NCBI GenBank assembly: GCA_035632955.1
Contig: DASQFU010000211.1
Span: 1-64,000, forward strand
Source of the DNA: DASQFU01 sp035632955
GTDB lineage: Bacteria > Eisenbacteria > RBG-16-71-46
Length of the DNA stretch: 64,000 bases
Direction of reading: 5' to 3'
Shown here: one piece after another, positions 1 through 8,793 of the stretch
How the letters are laid out: every line of letters begins with the position of its first letter
Numbering within the stretch: the first letter of the stretch is position 1
Notes under the pieces: model-generated
Database searches by the model: none
Told to the model about the DNA's origin: nothing
The model's input: the letters and a program-made list of their open reading frames with translations, nothing else
Made by a program: the position numbers and the translations under genes

Positions 1-306
1 GACGACGAGGCCGGTCTCCTCTTGTAACTCACGCCGGGCGGCGCCTTCGATTGCCTCACCCGACTCGATGAAGCCGCCGGGGAAATCCAGGTAACCGCGA
101 CGGGGCCGATGGCCGCGCCTGAGCATCAGCACGGCATCGCCCTTGACGACGATCATGCCGGCACAGGATCGCGGGTAGTCGTGCATCATGAACCGGCAGC
201 GCGGGCAGTGGATCGAGACGGGCCGGGCCTTCGAGGCGGGAATGCGGCGAATGATGCGGCCGCAACGTGGGCATGGAAAACCGCTCACCGGAGACTTCCG
301 AGCCAT
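1..306 (-). CDS. NUDIX hydrolase with N-terminal zinc ribbon (partial, C-terminus beyond window)
   Basis: The reading frame opens at the ATG at 306 and stays open to the window edge (102 residues seen), so the C-terminus is missing. Residues 12-38 carry two CPRC pairs, a zinc-ribbon typical of NADH-pyrophosphatase-like NUDIX proteins. Residues 77-100 match the Nudix box Gx5Ex7REUxEExGU (GGFIESGEAIEG then RRELQEETGL), whose glutamates bind the catalytic metal. The family hydrolyses nucleoside diphosphates linked to another moiety; the substrate cannot be told from this fragment. It lies 26 nt downstream of the phosphodiester glycosidase gene on the same strand and is probably the last visible gene of that operon. 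Confidence 0.9.
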   Translation of the reverse strand, partial: MARKSPVSGFPCPRCGRIIRRIPASKARPVSIHCPRCRFMMHDYPRSCAGMIVVKGDAVLMLRRGHRPRRGYLDFPGGFIESGEAIEGAARRELQEETGLVV

Positions 307-332
307 TCGTGCGCGTGGCTCCGCAGCCGCAC

Positions 333-1166
333 CTACTGCAACCTCACAGCGACCACCGCGGGCAGCGGCACCTGCGCCCCCGGCGCACTCTCGTCGTCTT
401 CGCTCTTCCAGCGCCCGAAGCTCGCGTAGCGGAACCCTTTGGCCGCAACGCACAGCTCGGCTTCGTAGCCACCATCCATCGACATGGCGTGTGTGAGCTG
501 GAGCGGGGAACGCTTCAACAGCTCCGCGAAATCCCACAGCGTGTAGCCACCTTCGCTCGTGATCACGAGGAGCCGACCGCGGCGGTCCTCGGCGACGATG
601 GTGCGATTGGCGACCTGATCGCTCTTGCGGACGCGCGTCTCGCCATCGCGGCCGAACAGCATGAACGACTGCGCGACCTGCTTCCAGCCGGGCGCCTTGG
701 GATCGATCGGATCGTGCTCGAGATCGAGCACCCGGGCCACGGACGCTCCACTGACGGGCGCCGCCACCAGCGCCGCCTTGAAGTTCGGATGAAGCCGGCG
801 CGAGACGACTTCGCCGTCGCACACCAACAGTCCCATATACGAATAGTCGGGGTAGTACTGGCCGGCGTTGAATACCGCGAACGCGCCGGTGCGGCGCTGC
901 CATTCCACGATCGTGAGCGGCTGGTGGCCGGGCTCGCGCGTGGCGTGCAGCATCTGCAGCACGACCCGCCGGGGATCCAGCCTTAGCACCGCGATGTCCG
1001 AGGAGCCACGGCGGCAGAACGGCTCTCCCCGCACCGTGGTGAACTCGACGCCGGGCGCCAGTGCCCGCCAATGGAGCTCGTTCGTGCCGCGAGCGACGGT
1101 GTACGCGATACCCGCGACGGCCACCAGTGCGGCGAGCCGGCCGACCGGGAGCGAAACGCGACTCAC
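333..1166 (-). CDS. Phosphodiester glycosidase family (NAGPA/DUF2233-like) membrane-anchored protein
   Basis: 277 residues from a GTG start. A hydrophobic stretch at about residues 8-26 suggests a signal anchor, placing the domain outside the cytoplasm. The body resembles the NAGPA domain, whose eukaryotic member uncovers mannose-6-phosphate by cleaving a GlcNAc phosphodiester. Recognisable are FNAGQYY (about residues 100-106) and, near the C-terminus, the signature AMSMDGGYEAEL, equivalent to the family's conserved DGG. Bacterial members are linked to envelope polysaccharide metabolism, but the substrate here is unknown. The gene starts 7 nt after the site-2 protease stop, so it is probably co-transcribed with it. 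The family call is fairly sure; the substrate is open. Confidence 0.78.
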   Translation of the reverse strand: MSRVSLPVGRLAALVAVAGIAYTVARGTNELHWRALAPGVEFTTVRGEPFCRRGSSDIAVLRLDPRRVVLQMLHATREPGHQPLTIVEWQRRTGAFAVFNAGQYYPDYSYMGLLVCDGEVVSRRLHPNFKAALVAAPVSGASVARVLDLEHDPIDPKAPGWKQVAQSFMLFGRDGETRVRKSDQVANRTIVAEDRRGRLLVITSEGGYTLWDFAELLKRSPLQLTHAMSMDGGYEAELCVAAKGFRYASFGRWKSEDDESAPGAQVPLPAVVAVRLQ

Positions 1167-1173
1167 GAGACCA

Positions 1174-2256
1174 TCACCCTTGCGCGGCGTGGCGCTTGAG
1201 TGCGTCCTGAACCAGCAACAACTCCGAGACGTTCTCGAGTGTGAGCAGACCCACCATGCGATTGCCGCTGACGACCGGCAGCGCCGTGTGGCGATGCTCG
1301 CGCATGCGCTGGAACACCTGCTCGAGCGGCTCGCCGGCTTCGGCAGTATGACCGCTGCGCCTCACCACCTGGCCTGCCGGCGTCTGCGCCCCGGCACGCT
1401 GCAGCGCCATGATCAAATCGGCGCGCGTCAGGACTCCGACGGGATGCCCGCCCTCGACCACCGGAAAATCCTGCTGGCTGCCCGCCATCAGCAAGTCGAC
1501 GGCGCGTTGCAGCGGATCCGTGGACTCCAAGGCCTCGTAGTCCGTGATCATGGCTGCGCGTGCCGGCAAGCCACTCAACGACGCGCGCGTCTGCACCAGC
1601 GCGCGTTCCTCGGCGGCGGCGAGGAACACGAACAACGCCACGAACATGAGCATCGGGTTGTAGAAGAAGCCGATGACGCCGAACGCGAGCGCGAAGGTCT
1701 GCCCGATGGTCGAGGCGATGCGCGTCGCACGCAGGTACGGGAGCCGGAGCGCGAGTGCGGCGCGCAGCACCCGCCCTCCGTCCATCGGGAAGGCAGGGAT
1801 CATGTTGAACAGCACCATCAACACGTTGATCCCGAGCAGCGATTCCAGCAGCCCGTCCCGCATGCCGCTGGTCGTGATCGGCCTCTGCAACGCCACCATC
1901 AGCCCGGCGAGGAACAGCGTGATCACCAGGTTGACCGCGGGACCGGCCACTGCGACGACGATCTCCTGCTGGGGACGATCCGGCATCCGCTCGAGACGCG
2001 CGATCCCACCGATCGGGAGCAACACGATGTCGCGGGTGCGAATGCCGTAACGCCGCGCCGCGAGCGCATGGCCGAGCTCGTGGAGCACGACGCAGGTGAA
2101 CACCAGCAGCACCAGCACCGTGGTTGCGAGCGCACGCACCGGGTCGCCGCTCACGACACCTTGCGAGAGCGCGATCCATGCCACGAACAACAGGAACGTG
2201 ACGTGCAGCTCGAGCCGGATCCCCGCGATCCGACCGATGTTGACCGACCAGCTCAT
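1174..2256 (-). CDS. Site-2 protease family (M50) zinc metalloprotease with tandem CBS domains
   Basis: Intramembrane zinc protease of 360 residues from the ATG at 2256. HELGH (residues 59-63) is the zinc-binding HExxH in a membrane segment, and NMIPAFPMDGGR (from residue 151) supplies the third ligand in the NPxxDGG-type motif. Two CBS domains (about residues 225-345) follow, as in Rip3-type or archaeal S2P proteins, and may sense adenine nucleotides. The start MSWSVNIGRIAGI matches the usual N-terminus of the family. A GTG at 2319 is also in frame and overlaps the upstream stop as GTGA, so a 381-residue form is possible. Family members usually cleave membrane-anchored regulators; no substrate is visible here. 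Confidence 0.9.
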   Translation of the reverse strand: MSWSVNIGRIAGIRLELHVTFLLFVAWIALSQGVVSGDPVRALATTVLVLLVFTCVVLHELGHALAARRYGIRTRDIVLLPIGGIARLERMPDRPQQEIVVAVAGPAVNLVITLFLAGLMVALQRPITTSGMRDGLLESLLGINVLMVLFNMIPAFPMDGGRVLRAALALRLPYLRATRIASTIGQTFALAFGVIGFFYNPMLMFVALFVFLAAAEERALVQTRASLSGLPARAAMITDYEALESTDPLQRAVDLLMAGSQQDFPVVEGGHPVGVLTRADLIMALQRAGAQTPAGQVVRRSGHTAEAGEPLEQVFQRMREHRHTALPVVSGNRMVGLLTLENVSELLLVQDALKRHAAQG

Positions 2257-2315
2257 GCGCGGGAGTTTGGCATACGGCCGCACTGCGCCCAACTCCCGGG
2301 CGTTCACTCCCGCGT

Positions 2316-3542
2316 TCACGCCGCCGCCGACCGATCCGGCGTTGCGCGCAACTTGCGGTACAGCGTCTCGAGCTCCACGACGCTACGCTCGAAGTCGTGA
2401 TGCTCGAGCGCGGACAATCGTCCGGCTTCGCCGAACGTCATTCGCGCGATCGGATCGGCGAGCAGGGCCGCAACGGCGTCGGCGAACGCGCCGATCTCGG
2501 CCATCGTCACCAGCACCCCTTCGACGCCCGGATGCACCCACTCGTCGATTCCGTCGGCGGGATGCGCCACGATCGGCACGCCGGCCGCCAGCGCGTGCAG
2601 CAGAAACAGGCCGTTCGTCTCGTACCCGAAGCCGGGCGAGATCGCAACCAGACACGCGTGATAGAGAGCCGGCAGGTCCTCGCTCGGCACGGCTGGCAGA
2701 AGCACGGCATGCTCCGTAAGACCCAGCTCGCGGATCTCGGTGTGGAAGATCTCCTCCCAATCCGGATGGTCGGGATCGCGCCCGGCGATCACCAACTCGA
2801 CGTCGGGCACGCGCGCGTGCAGAGCCACCAGCAGGTCGGCGAGTAGGCCGGCGCCGCGTGCCGCCGTCGGCTGACCGAGAAACAGCACCCGCGGCCGGTC
2901 CGGGGTTTCGTACCAGGTTCGGACGGTGGGCGAGCGCGGTGGCGGCGGCCGAGTGGGGCGAAAGCGCGAGGTGTCCACGCCGTAGCCGAGCAGCTCGACC
3001 TTGCGCCCGAGCCCTGCGCGGAGCCGCATGCGGCTGAAGCTCGAATGCGTGAGCACCATGCGCGCGCTCGCCGCCAGCTGCGCGCGCTCGTCCATGTGGC
3101 GCAGGCGCTGGAGCCCTGCGCACGGCCCGCAGCCGAGAAATGGAAAGTGCTCGTCGCACGGTTCGAGATGCGGCCGGCGGATCAGATCGCGATTGGGACA
3201 GATGGGCCAGAAATCATGCACGTCGACCAGGAGCGGCAGGTCGCGCAGGGCTTCGAGCACGCGCGAGCCGAATGGACCGGGGCTCGCGACGTGAACCACG
3301 TCTGGCTCCGAGGACAGCGCTTGAGCGAGCGCTTCTTCGAGCTGGTCCGGGGTGGGCCGAAACACAATTACACCTGCTGGTTCGCGCCGGATCTCCGCTG
3401 GCCCGGCCTGGTGATCGTCAGGGCAGACGACGGCGATGTGGTGACCGCGGGCGGCCCAGCGCCCAGCCAGATCGCGCAACCAGATCCCCGAAGGACTCAG
3501 TGTCTCGCCGCCGAACTCCTCCGCCAGCAGGACGACGTTCAC
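2316..3542 (-). CDS. GT4-type glycosyltransferase
   Basis: 408-residue GT-B glycosyltransferase starting at a GTG (3542) whose bases overlap the TPR gene stop as GTGA. The N-terminal Rossmann half opens with VNVVLLAEEFGGETLSPSG, the acceptor-side glycine-rich loop. The C-terminal half holds RVLFLGQPTAARGAG and the nucleotide-sugar region GYETNGLFLLHALAAGVPI. The second Glu of the usual Ex7E motif is replaced by His. A short cysteine-rich insert (FLGCGPCAG) may be structural. Longer frames upstream are open only by GC bias. The sugar donor and acceptor are unknown; operon partners suggest an envelope polysaccharide role. Confidence 0.88.
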   Translation of the reverse strand: MNVVLLAEEFGGETLSPSGIWLRDLAGRWAARGHHIAVVCPDDHQAGPAEIRREPAGVIVFRPTPDQLEEALAQALSSEPDVVHVASPGPFGSRVLEALRDLPLLVDVHDFWPICPNRDLIRRPHLEPCDEHFPFLGCGPCAGLQRLRHMDERAQLAASARMVLTHSSFSRMRLRAGLGRKVELLGYGVDTSRFRPTRPPPPRSPTVRTWYETPDRPRVLFLGQPTAARGAGLLADLLVALHARVPDVELVIAGRDPDHPDWEEIFHTEIRELGLTEHAVLLPAVPSEDLPALYHACLVAISPGFGYETNGLFLLHALAAGVPIVAHPADGIDEWVHPGVEGVLVTMAEIGAFADAVAALLADPIARMTFGEAGRLSALEHHDFERSVVELETLYRKLRATPDRSAAA

Positions 3543-4120
3543 GCCGCTCTTTCCTCGCCTCCCGATTCGTTCGCGTCGTCGTCGAAGAACTCGAAACGCA
3601 GCCGGCGCTCGGGGGGCGTGCGCGGCCCGGAAACGTCCAGCGGTGCCGCCGCCGGATTCTCCGACGGATCGGCGCGACGGCGCGAGCTGGCGCCCGTCTT
3701 GCGCTTGGATGGATCGCGGAACGCGTCCAACGCGTCGAGATCGCGGCGCGCTTCCGGGTGTCCGGGATTCACCCACAGCGCATGCGAGATCAACTTCAGC
3801 GCGGTCTCGACGGCGCCGAGCTCGAAGCACGCCGAGCCGGCGAGATAGTGGAGATGCGGATCCTGCGGAGCGCACGACAGCCCGCGCAGCGCCCGTGCGA
3901 GCGCCTCCTGCTCGCGACCGTGGGCGAGCGCGTCCGTGGCGGAGACCGCGAACGACCGCGCAGCATCGGCGTCGGACGCCTTCTCGAGCCCCGGGATGTG
4001 ACGCTGGAGCTCGATCACGGCGCGCTCCAACGACGGCGCGACGATGGGATCGAGCCCCGGCCCCTGATCCGCCGACACACGTTGTGCGAGATGCGAGAGC
4101 ACGACCGAGATCTCGGCCAT
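3539..4120 (-). CDS. Tetratricopeptide-repeat protein
   Basis: 193 residues from the ATG at 4120 (MAEISVVLSHLAQR). The middle (about residues 75-145) shows helical TPR-type pairs, for example EALARALRGLSCAPQDPHLHY followed by AGSACFELGAVETALKLISH, which form protein-binding surfaces. There is no signal peptide. The C-terminal 50 residues are charged and probably disordered, ending in FEFFDDDANE. It is first in the leftward operon and joined to the glycosyltransferase by a GTGA overlap, so it may be a scaffold for it. The frame is open further upstream, but that part reads as non-coding low-complexity residues. Confidence 0.72.
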   Translation of the reverse strand: MAEISVVLSHLAQRVSADQGPGLDPIVAPSLERAVIELQRHIPGLEKASDADAARSFAVSATDALAHGREQEALARALRGLSCAPQDPHLHYLAGSACFELGAVETALKLISHALWVNPGHPEARRDLDALDAFRDPSKRKTGASSRRRADPSENPAAAPLDVSGPRTPPERRLRFEFFDDDANESGGEERAA

Positions 4121-4403
4121 GGTGGGACGCGACGAGTCGCGCACGAGGGGCCTCCCGACGGATGTGGCCACCGCCGCCCAGCGACAGGCGGAAACCCGAC
4201 GCCCCCGGGCCGCTCGCGGTCCGGGCGCAACCAGGATATCGGCAGAAACTCGGCCGCGCTGAACGAGTTCGCCGGCCCGCCTGGGGCCCGACGGGGGGCG
4301 CGAAAACACGGCGCCACCCTCAAGCAAAACGCCCGATGGGCCGAAACCGAGAGCGTCCCATCGCGCGCCGCGACCCGGATCGCGGCGATTTCGTTCGTTT
4401 CGA

Positions 4404-5393
4404 ATGTCGGCGAGGTGCTTCGATGCCGTCCCGCCTCCGCAGGCTCGTGTACCGGCCTGCGCTCCGCCCTTGAACCCCGCGCGCACGACCTGCCTTCCTG
4501 CGCTCGCCGGAGCGCTGTGCGTGCTCGGGCTCGCGCTGCCGCCGGCGACGGTGTCCGCCGGCCAGGTCGTGCTGCTCAAATCGCGGGGCGCGAGCGCCTA
4601 CGACGCGGCCGCTTTGGGATTCCTGAGCGCGTTCCGAGGAAAGGTGGTGCCGCTCTCACTCGAGGACGGCACGCCCGACGAGCTGGCGCAGCGGCTGCGC
4701 ACCCTCCGCCCCGACGCCGTGGTCGCCGTGGGCCTGCGGGCGGCGACGCTCGCGCGCGCGCAGCTGCCGCGGACACCCCTCATCTATTGCGTGATCCATC
4801 ACCCCGAGCGCCACGATCTCCGGGGCGAATGGGTGACGGGGATCTCGACCGACATCGCGCCCGCCACCGAGCTCGATGCGTTGCGCACCGCTGCTCCCGA
4901 CGTCCGCCGGGTCGCAGTGTTCTTCGGGACCCGCACCGGTGGAGCATTCATGCGCGCAGCGCGGGCGGCGGCCAAAGGTCGCGGCCTCGAGCTGATCGAA
5001 GTGCCGATCGCACAGCTCTCCGATCTGGCCATCGCGGCGGAGCGCGCGGCCGGCGCGGCCGACGCCTTGTGGCTGCCCGGGGATGCGACGGTCGCGACGC
5101 CCGAGACGTTCCGCTTCCTGCTCGAGCTCTCGCTCGTCACACGAAAACCGCTGCTCGTGTTCTCGGAGTCCCTGGTGCGCGCGGGAGCGCTCGCTGCGAT
5201 CTCGCCAGACTACGGTTCGGTGGGCGAGCAAGTCGCCGCGGTCGTGCGGCGGATCCTCGCCGGCGAGCGCCCCGGAGACATTCCCGTGGCGTCCGTGCGT
5301 CGCACGCGCCTGGTCGTCAACGGCTCGACCGCTCGGCTGCTCGGTCGCGAGCTGTCGCATCAGGCAATGCATGACGCCGAGGTGCTGCCGTGA
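4404..5393 (+). CDS. ABC transporter substrate-binding protein (TrpX/ABC_sub_bind type), probable sensory partner
   Basis: Up to 329 residues. A hydrophobic signal segment (CLPALAGALCVLGLALPP, about residues 30-47) with a cleavage site near VSA-GQ implies export. The body is a periplasmic-binding fold of the PF04392 type; LRPDAVVAVGLRAATLA and the hinge region IYCVIHHPERHD are characteristic. An in-frame TTG at 4470 would give a shorter and more typical signal peptide; neither start has a clear ribosome site. No permease or ATPase lies nearby. Instead the stop overlaps the start of a hybrid histidine kinase (GTGA), so it may present a ligand to that sensor. Confidence 0.8.
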   Translation: MSARCFDAVPPPQARVPACAPPLNPARTTCLPALAGALCVLGLALPPATVSAGQVVLLKSRGASAYDAAALGFLSAFRGKVVPLSLEDGTPDELAQRLRTLRPDAVVAVGLRAATLARAQLPRTPLIYCVIHHPERHDLRGEWVTGISTDIAPATELDALRTAAPDVRRVAVFFGTRTGGAFMRAARAAAKGRGLELIEVPIAQLSDLAIAAERAAGAADALWLPGDATVATPETFRFLLELSLVTRKPLLVFSESLVRAGALAAISPDYGSVGEQVAAVVRRILAGERPGDIPVASVRRTRLVVNGSTARLLGRELSHQAMHDAEVLP

Positions 5394-7909
5394 CCGGGCT
5401 GTTCGCGCGCCGGATGCACACGCTGCGCGTGCGCGTCGTGATCCTGTTCGTGGCCGGCCTGATGGCGGCCGGCGCCGGCTTCTACGCCTTGCTGCTCTCG
5501 TTCACGCACCAATGGCTCGGGCAGGAGCTGGACGTCCGCACGCGGACGATGGCGCACGGCATGGCGCGCCAGGTGGCGGCGCCGCTCATGATCGGCAGCC
5601 AGGTCGATCTACGGAGCGAAGTGTTGCGGGCGGCGCGCGATCCCGACGTGGCCGGCGCCGCGCTCTATCGCGCCGATGGGAAGGAGATCGCGAGGTCCGT
5701 CAACGAGCCGGGCCTCTGGCCGCCGTTCACGCCGCCTCCCCCCGATTCGTCCGAGGCTCGCGAGTTCAGGGTCGTCACCCACCGCATCTCCGATCTCGAG
5801 GTCCGCGAGCTGGTGGTCCCGGTGTGGCACGCGCCGCGCCGGCTCGGGCTGCCGGCGGCCGAGGCGAGAGAAGTCTTCGGCGAGGTCGGTGGGCGCGCCG
5901 CCAGGAAGGACCCGAAACTGCTGGGCTGGGTAAGACTCGTGATCTCGACCGAACGGCTGGAAGTCGCGGTCGCGACTCAGGCGCAATTGGGCTTCATGCT
6001 GCTGCTGGTCGAGTTCGCCCTGGCGGTGCTCGCGTCCTTCCTCATGCTGCGGATCGTCGTGCGCCCGCTGCGCGAAGCGAGCGATCTCGCCAAGGACATC
6101 GCCGCCGGCCATCTCGAACGCCGACTACCCGTGCGCGGCGACGACGAGCTCGGCGCGCTCGCCGAATCCCTCAACACCATGGCGCTCACCCTCGCCGAGA
6201 CGCAGAAGCGCGAGCGGTCGGAAGCGGCGGCGCTGCGCGATGCGGCCGACGCGGTGGTCGCGATCGCGCACGGTGTGCGCGCCGGGCACAACCCGCGCCG
6301 GGTGTTCGAGGTCGTGGCCGCCCAGGTGCGACGCGTGACGGGATGCGAAGGCGTGGCGCTCGCGATGCCGGCCCGGGATCCTCCCGAGCTGATCTTCGAG
6401 CACTTCGACCCGCTGATCGGCTGGGGCGGCATCCAGCAGGGTCGCGCGCTGGATCCCGAGCTGGCCAATCAGTTCACGAGCCCGGATTCCACGTTGTTCC
6501 GGCTCGCTCTGGACGCGCCGCGCGACCGGTTGTCCCTGGACCTCGCACGAGCGGGCTACCGGTCCGCGCTGCTGGTCCCGCTGGACCTCGAGGATGGAGT
6601 GCCCGCGCTGCTGTTGCTGGCGGCCCGCGAAGACGGCGCGTTCACGCCCTCCGAAGTGCGCGTGGTCGCCGGTCTCGCGACCCACCTCTCGTCGGCGATC
6701 CGCGCCGACGTGCTGCAGCGACGACTCGAGCAGGCCTTCCAGGAGCTGGAGACCACCCGTGACCAGCTCGTGCGCAACGAGAAGCTCCGCGCCACGGGCG
6801 AGCTGGCGTCCGGAGTGGCGCACGACTTCAACAACGTGCTCGGCGCCGTTCTCGGTCGCATTCAGCTGTTGCGCCGGCAAGCGGCGGCACGCGCGCTGTC
6901 GACGGACGAGCTGCTCGATTCGCTCGCGGTCATGGAGCTCGCGTCACGCGACGGCGCCGAAACCGTGCGGCGCTTGCAACAGTTCAGCCGCGGCGACGAA
7001 CCGACCGCCACCGGTCGGGCGGATCTCGGCGAAGCGCTCCGCGCGGCGGCCGACTTCACGTGCCCGCGCTGGCGGGACGAGGCCGAATCGGAAGGCCGCC
7101 AGATCACGGTCCAGATCCAGACCACGGGCAACCTGGTCGTCGAGGCGCGGGCGAGCGAGCTGCGCGAAGTGTTCACGAACCTGATCCTCAACGCCGTCGA
7201 CGCGCTGCCGCAAGGCGGGTGGATCCGGCTGTCCGCGCTCGCGCGCGACGGCCGCGCGGTGGCGCTGGTCGAGGACAACGGGGTCGGCATGACCGAAGAA
7301 GTCCAACGCCGGATCTACGATCCGTTCTTCACGACCAAGGGCGCGCAAGGCACCGGGCTCGGAATGTCCGTCGTCTACGGAATCGTGCAACGGCTGGGCG
7401 GCCATCTCAGCCTCCACAGCCGGCCGGGAGGCGGGACCTGTATCGAGCTGTCGGTGCCGGCCTCGAAGGGAGAAGTCGAGGCCGAAACACCGCCGTCGCT
7501 GGTCGTCATGCCGGCCAGCCCGCACGTTGCGCTGGACGTTCTGGTCGTGGACGACGACGCACCGGTGCGCCAGCTCGTCGTCGACATCCTGCAGGCGCTC
7601 GGTCACTCGCCCACCGACTTCGAGTCGGCCGAGTCAGCGTTGAAGAGCTTCGTGCCCGGGCGGCATCAGCTCGCGATCACGGATCTCGGCATGCCGGGCA
7701 TGAACGGTTGGGACCTGGCGCGCGAGCTGCGGCGCCGCGATCCCGACCTGGCGATCGCGTTCGTGACGGGTTGGGGCGCCGAAGTCAGCCTCGCTGCGGT
7801 GCAGGACGCCGGCGGAGACGTGGTGGTGGCCAAGCCGTTCACGATCGAGGACATCGTCGGCCTGACGCAGTTGGTTCCGAGACGCCGGGCCGAGCGCAAC
7901 GCCGCCTAG
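5390..7909 (+). CDS. Hybrid sensor histidine kinase (TM-HAMP-GAF-HisKA-HATPase-REC)
   Basis: 839 residues from a GTG overlapping the previous stop. Order: TM1 at about 13-35, extracytoplasmic loop, TM2 at about 202-225, HAMP (about 226-275), a GAF-like domain (about 295-445), then a kinase core of NtrB type. The H-box is GVAHDFNNVLG with phospho-acceptor His near 478; the N-box is NLILNAVDALPQGG; G1 is VEDNGVGM; G2 is GTGLGMSVVYGI. A C-terminal receiver domain (about 715-830) has acidic VVDDD, acceptor Asp near 765 in ITDLGMPGMNG, and the conserved Lys in VAKPF. No separate response-regulator gene is adjacent. The upstream exported binding protein is the likely input partner. Confidence 0.94.
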   Translation: MTGLFARRMHTLRVRVVILFVAGLMAAGAGFYALLLSFTHQWLGQELDVRTRTMAHGMARQVAAPLMIGSQVDLRSEVLRAARDPDVAGAALYRADGKEIARSVNEPGLWPPFTPPPPDSSEAREFRVVTHRISDLEVRELVVPVWHAPRRLGLPAAEAREVFGEVGGRAARKDPKLLGWVRLVISTERLEVAVATQAQLGFMLLLVEFALAVLASFLMLRIVVRPLREASDLAKDIAAGHLERRLPVRGDDELGALAESLNTMALTLAETQKRERSEAAALRDAADAVVAIAHGVRAGHNPRRVFEVVAAQVRRVTGCEGVALAMPARDPPELIFEHFDPLIGWGGIQQGRALDPELANQFTSPDSTLFRLALDAPRDRLSLDLARAGYRSALLVPLDLEDGVPALLLLAAREDGAFTPSEVRVVAGLATHLSSAIRADVLQRRLEQAFQELETTRDQLVRNEKLRATGELASGVAHDFNNVLGAVLGRIQLLRRQAAARALSTDELLDSLAVMELASRDGAETVRRLQQFSRGDEPTATGRADLGEALRAAADFTCPRWRDEAESEGRQITVQIQTTGNLVVEARASELREVFTNLILNAVDALPQGGWIRLSALARDGRAVALVEDNGVGMTEEVQRRIYDPFFTTKGAQGTGLGMSVVYGIVQRLGGHLSLHSRPGGGTCIELSVPASKGEVEAETPPSLVVMPASPHVALDVLVVDDDAPVRQLVVDILQALGHSPTDFESAESALKSFVPGRHQLAITDLGMPGMNGWDLARELRRRDPDLAIAFVTGWGAEVSLAAVQDAGGDVVVAKPFTIEDIVGLTQLVPRRRAERNAA

Positions 7910-8793
7910 CCGGCGGCGAATCTCGGATCGGCCGCGCGCAGAAACTGCGCCAACAGATTCCCCGCCACCGCCAGCCGGTAGTCGCGATCGGAACGGATGT
8001 CGTCGATCGGCGCAATGTCGTCGAGCAGGGCCGCGCGGGCGCGGGCCGCGGACTCCGGCGATGGACGCGCGTTCCACAGCTCGTCCTCCGCTTTGCGGGC
8101 CCGCACGGTGACCGGCGCGACGCTGCCGTAGGCGATGCGCACGTGATCGACGGCGCCGCGGCGGTCCTGGCGCAGCACTCCGCAGAGGACGACCTTGGAG
8201 ATGCTCTGCGCGCGCCGCGTCCCGACCTTGCGGAAGAACTGAAACGTCCGCGGCAAGGGCGCCGGCAGTGCCACCCCGGTGATCAGCTCGTCGGGGTCCA
8301 ATGCGAGCTGCCGGTACCCGCGATAGATCTCCGCGAACGGGATCCGGCGCGACCCGCGGCACGAGCGCGCGTGCACGACCGCGTCGAGCGCGAGCAGCAC
8401 CGGCAGCGAGTCCCCGGCCGGCGAGGCGTTGGCGATATTGCCGCCCAGAGTGGCGCGGTTCTGGATCTGGCGCGCGCCGACTTCGGCCGCGGCGGCGACG
8501 AGAGACGGGTAGCGGCGCCGCAGAACCGGATGCTCACGGATCTCGCTGAACGTCGTGAGCGCGCCGAGCCTCACGCCCTCCGCCGTCGCGCGGATGCCGC
8601 CGAGCTCGCGCAACCCCCACAAGTCCAGATAGCGGCGGCTCGACCAGGTACCCGCGTTCAGGTAGACGAACAGATCGGTTCCACCCGCCAGCGGCACGGC
8701 GCGCGCCTCGCCCCCGCCGTCCGCCATCGCCTCGAGCGCCTGATCGAGCGACGCGGGGCGGATCACCTGGAAACTCGAGAGCGGGCTCCTCAT
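7906..8793 (-). CDS. Xanthine dehydrogenase family FAD-binding subunit
   Basis: 295 residues from the ATG at 8793, which overlaps the preceding 2Fe-2S subunit stop as ATGA. It matches the CoxM/XdhB FAD-binding subunit of molybdenum hydroxylases. Seen are the first FAD loop AVPLAGGTDLFVYLN (about 33-48), the second loop ATLGGNIANASPAGDSLP (about 105-122) and a C-terminal CO-dehydrogenase-flavoprotein domain. It should pass electrons from the Fe-S subunit to NAD or another acceptor. The stop codon shares a CTAG palindrome with the stop of the convergent histidine kinase gene, so the two genes overlap tail to tail by 4 bp. Confidence 0.92.
   Translation of the reverse strand: MRSPLSSFQVIRPASLDQALEAMADGGGEARAVPLAGGTDLFVYLNAGTWSSRRYLDLWGLRELGGIRATAEGVRLGALTTFSEIREHPVLRRRYPSLVAAAAEVGARQIQNRATLGGNIANASPAGDSLPVLLALDAVVHARSCRGSRRIPFAEIYRGYRQLALDPDELITGVALPAPLPRTFQFFRKVGTRRAQSISKVVLCGVLRQDRRGAVDHVRIAYGSVAPVTVRARKAEDELWNARPSPESAARARAALLDDIAPIDDIRSDRDYRLAVAGNLLAQFLRAADPRFAAG

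Noticed and set aside
4290..4400. Possible riboswitch-like segment upstream of the binding-protein gene
   Set aside because: Some GAAA and GC-stem elements are present but no riboswitch class consensus could be matched in order.
3140..5374. A 744-codon plus-strand frame spanning two other genes
   Set aside because: It crosses the divergent gap 4121-4403 and is arginine-rich; the genes in the other frames and strand have clear domains.
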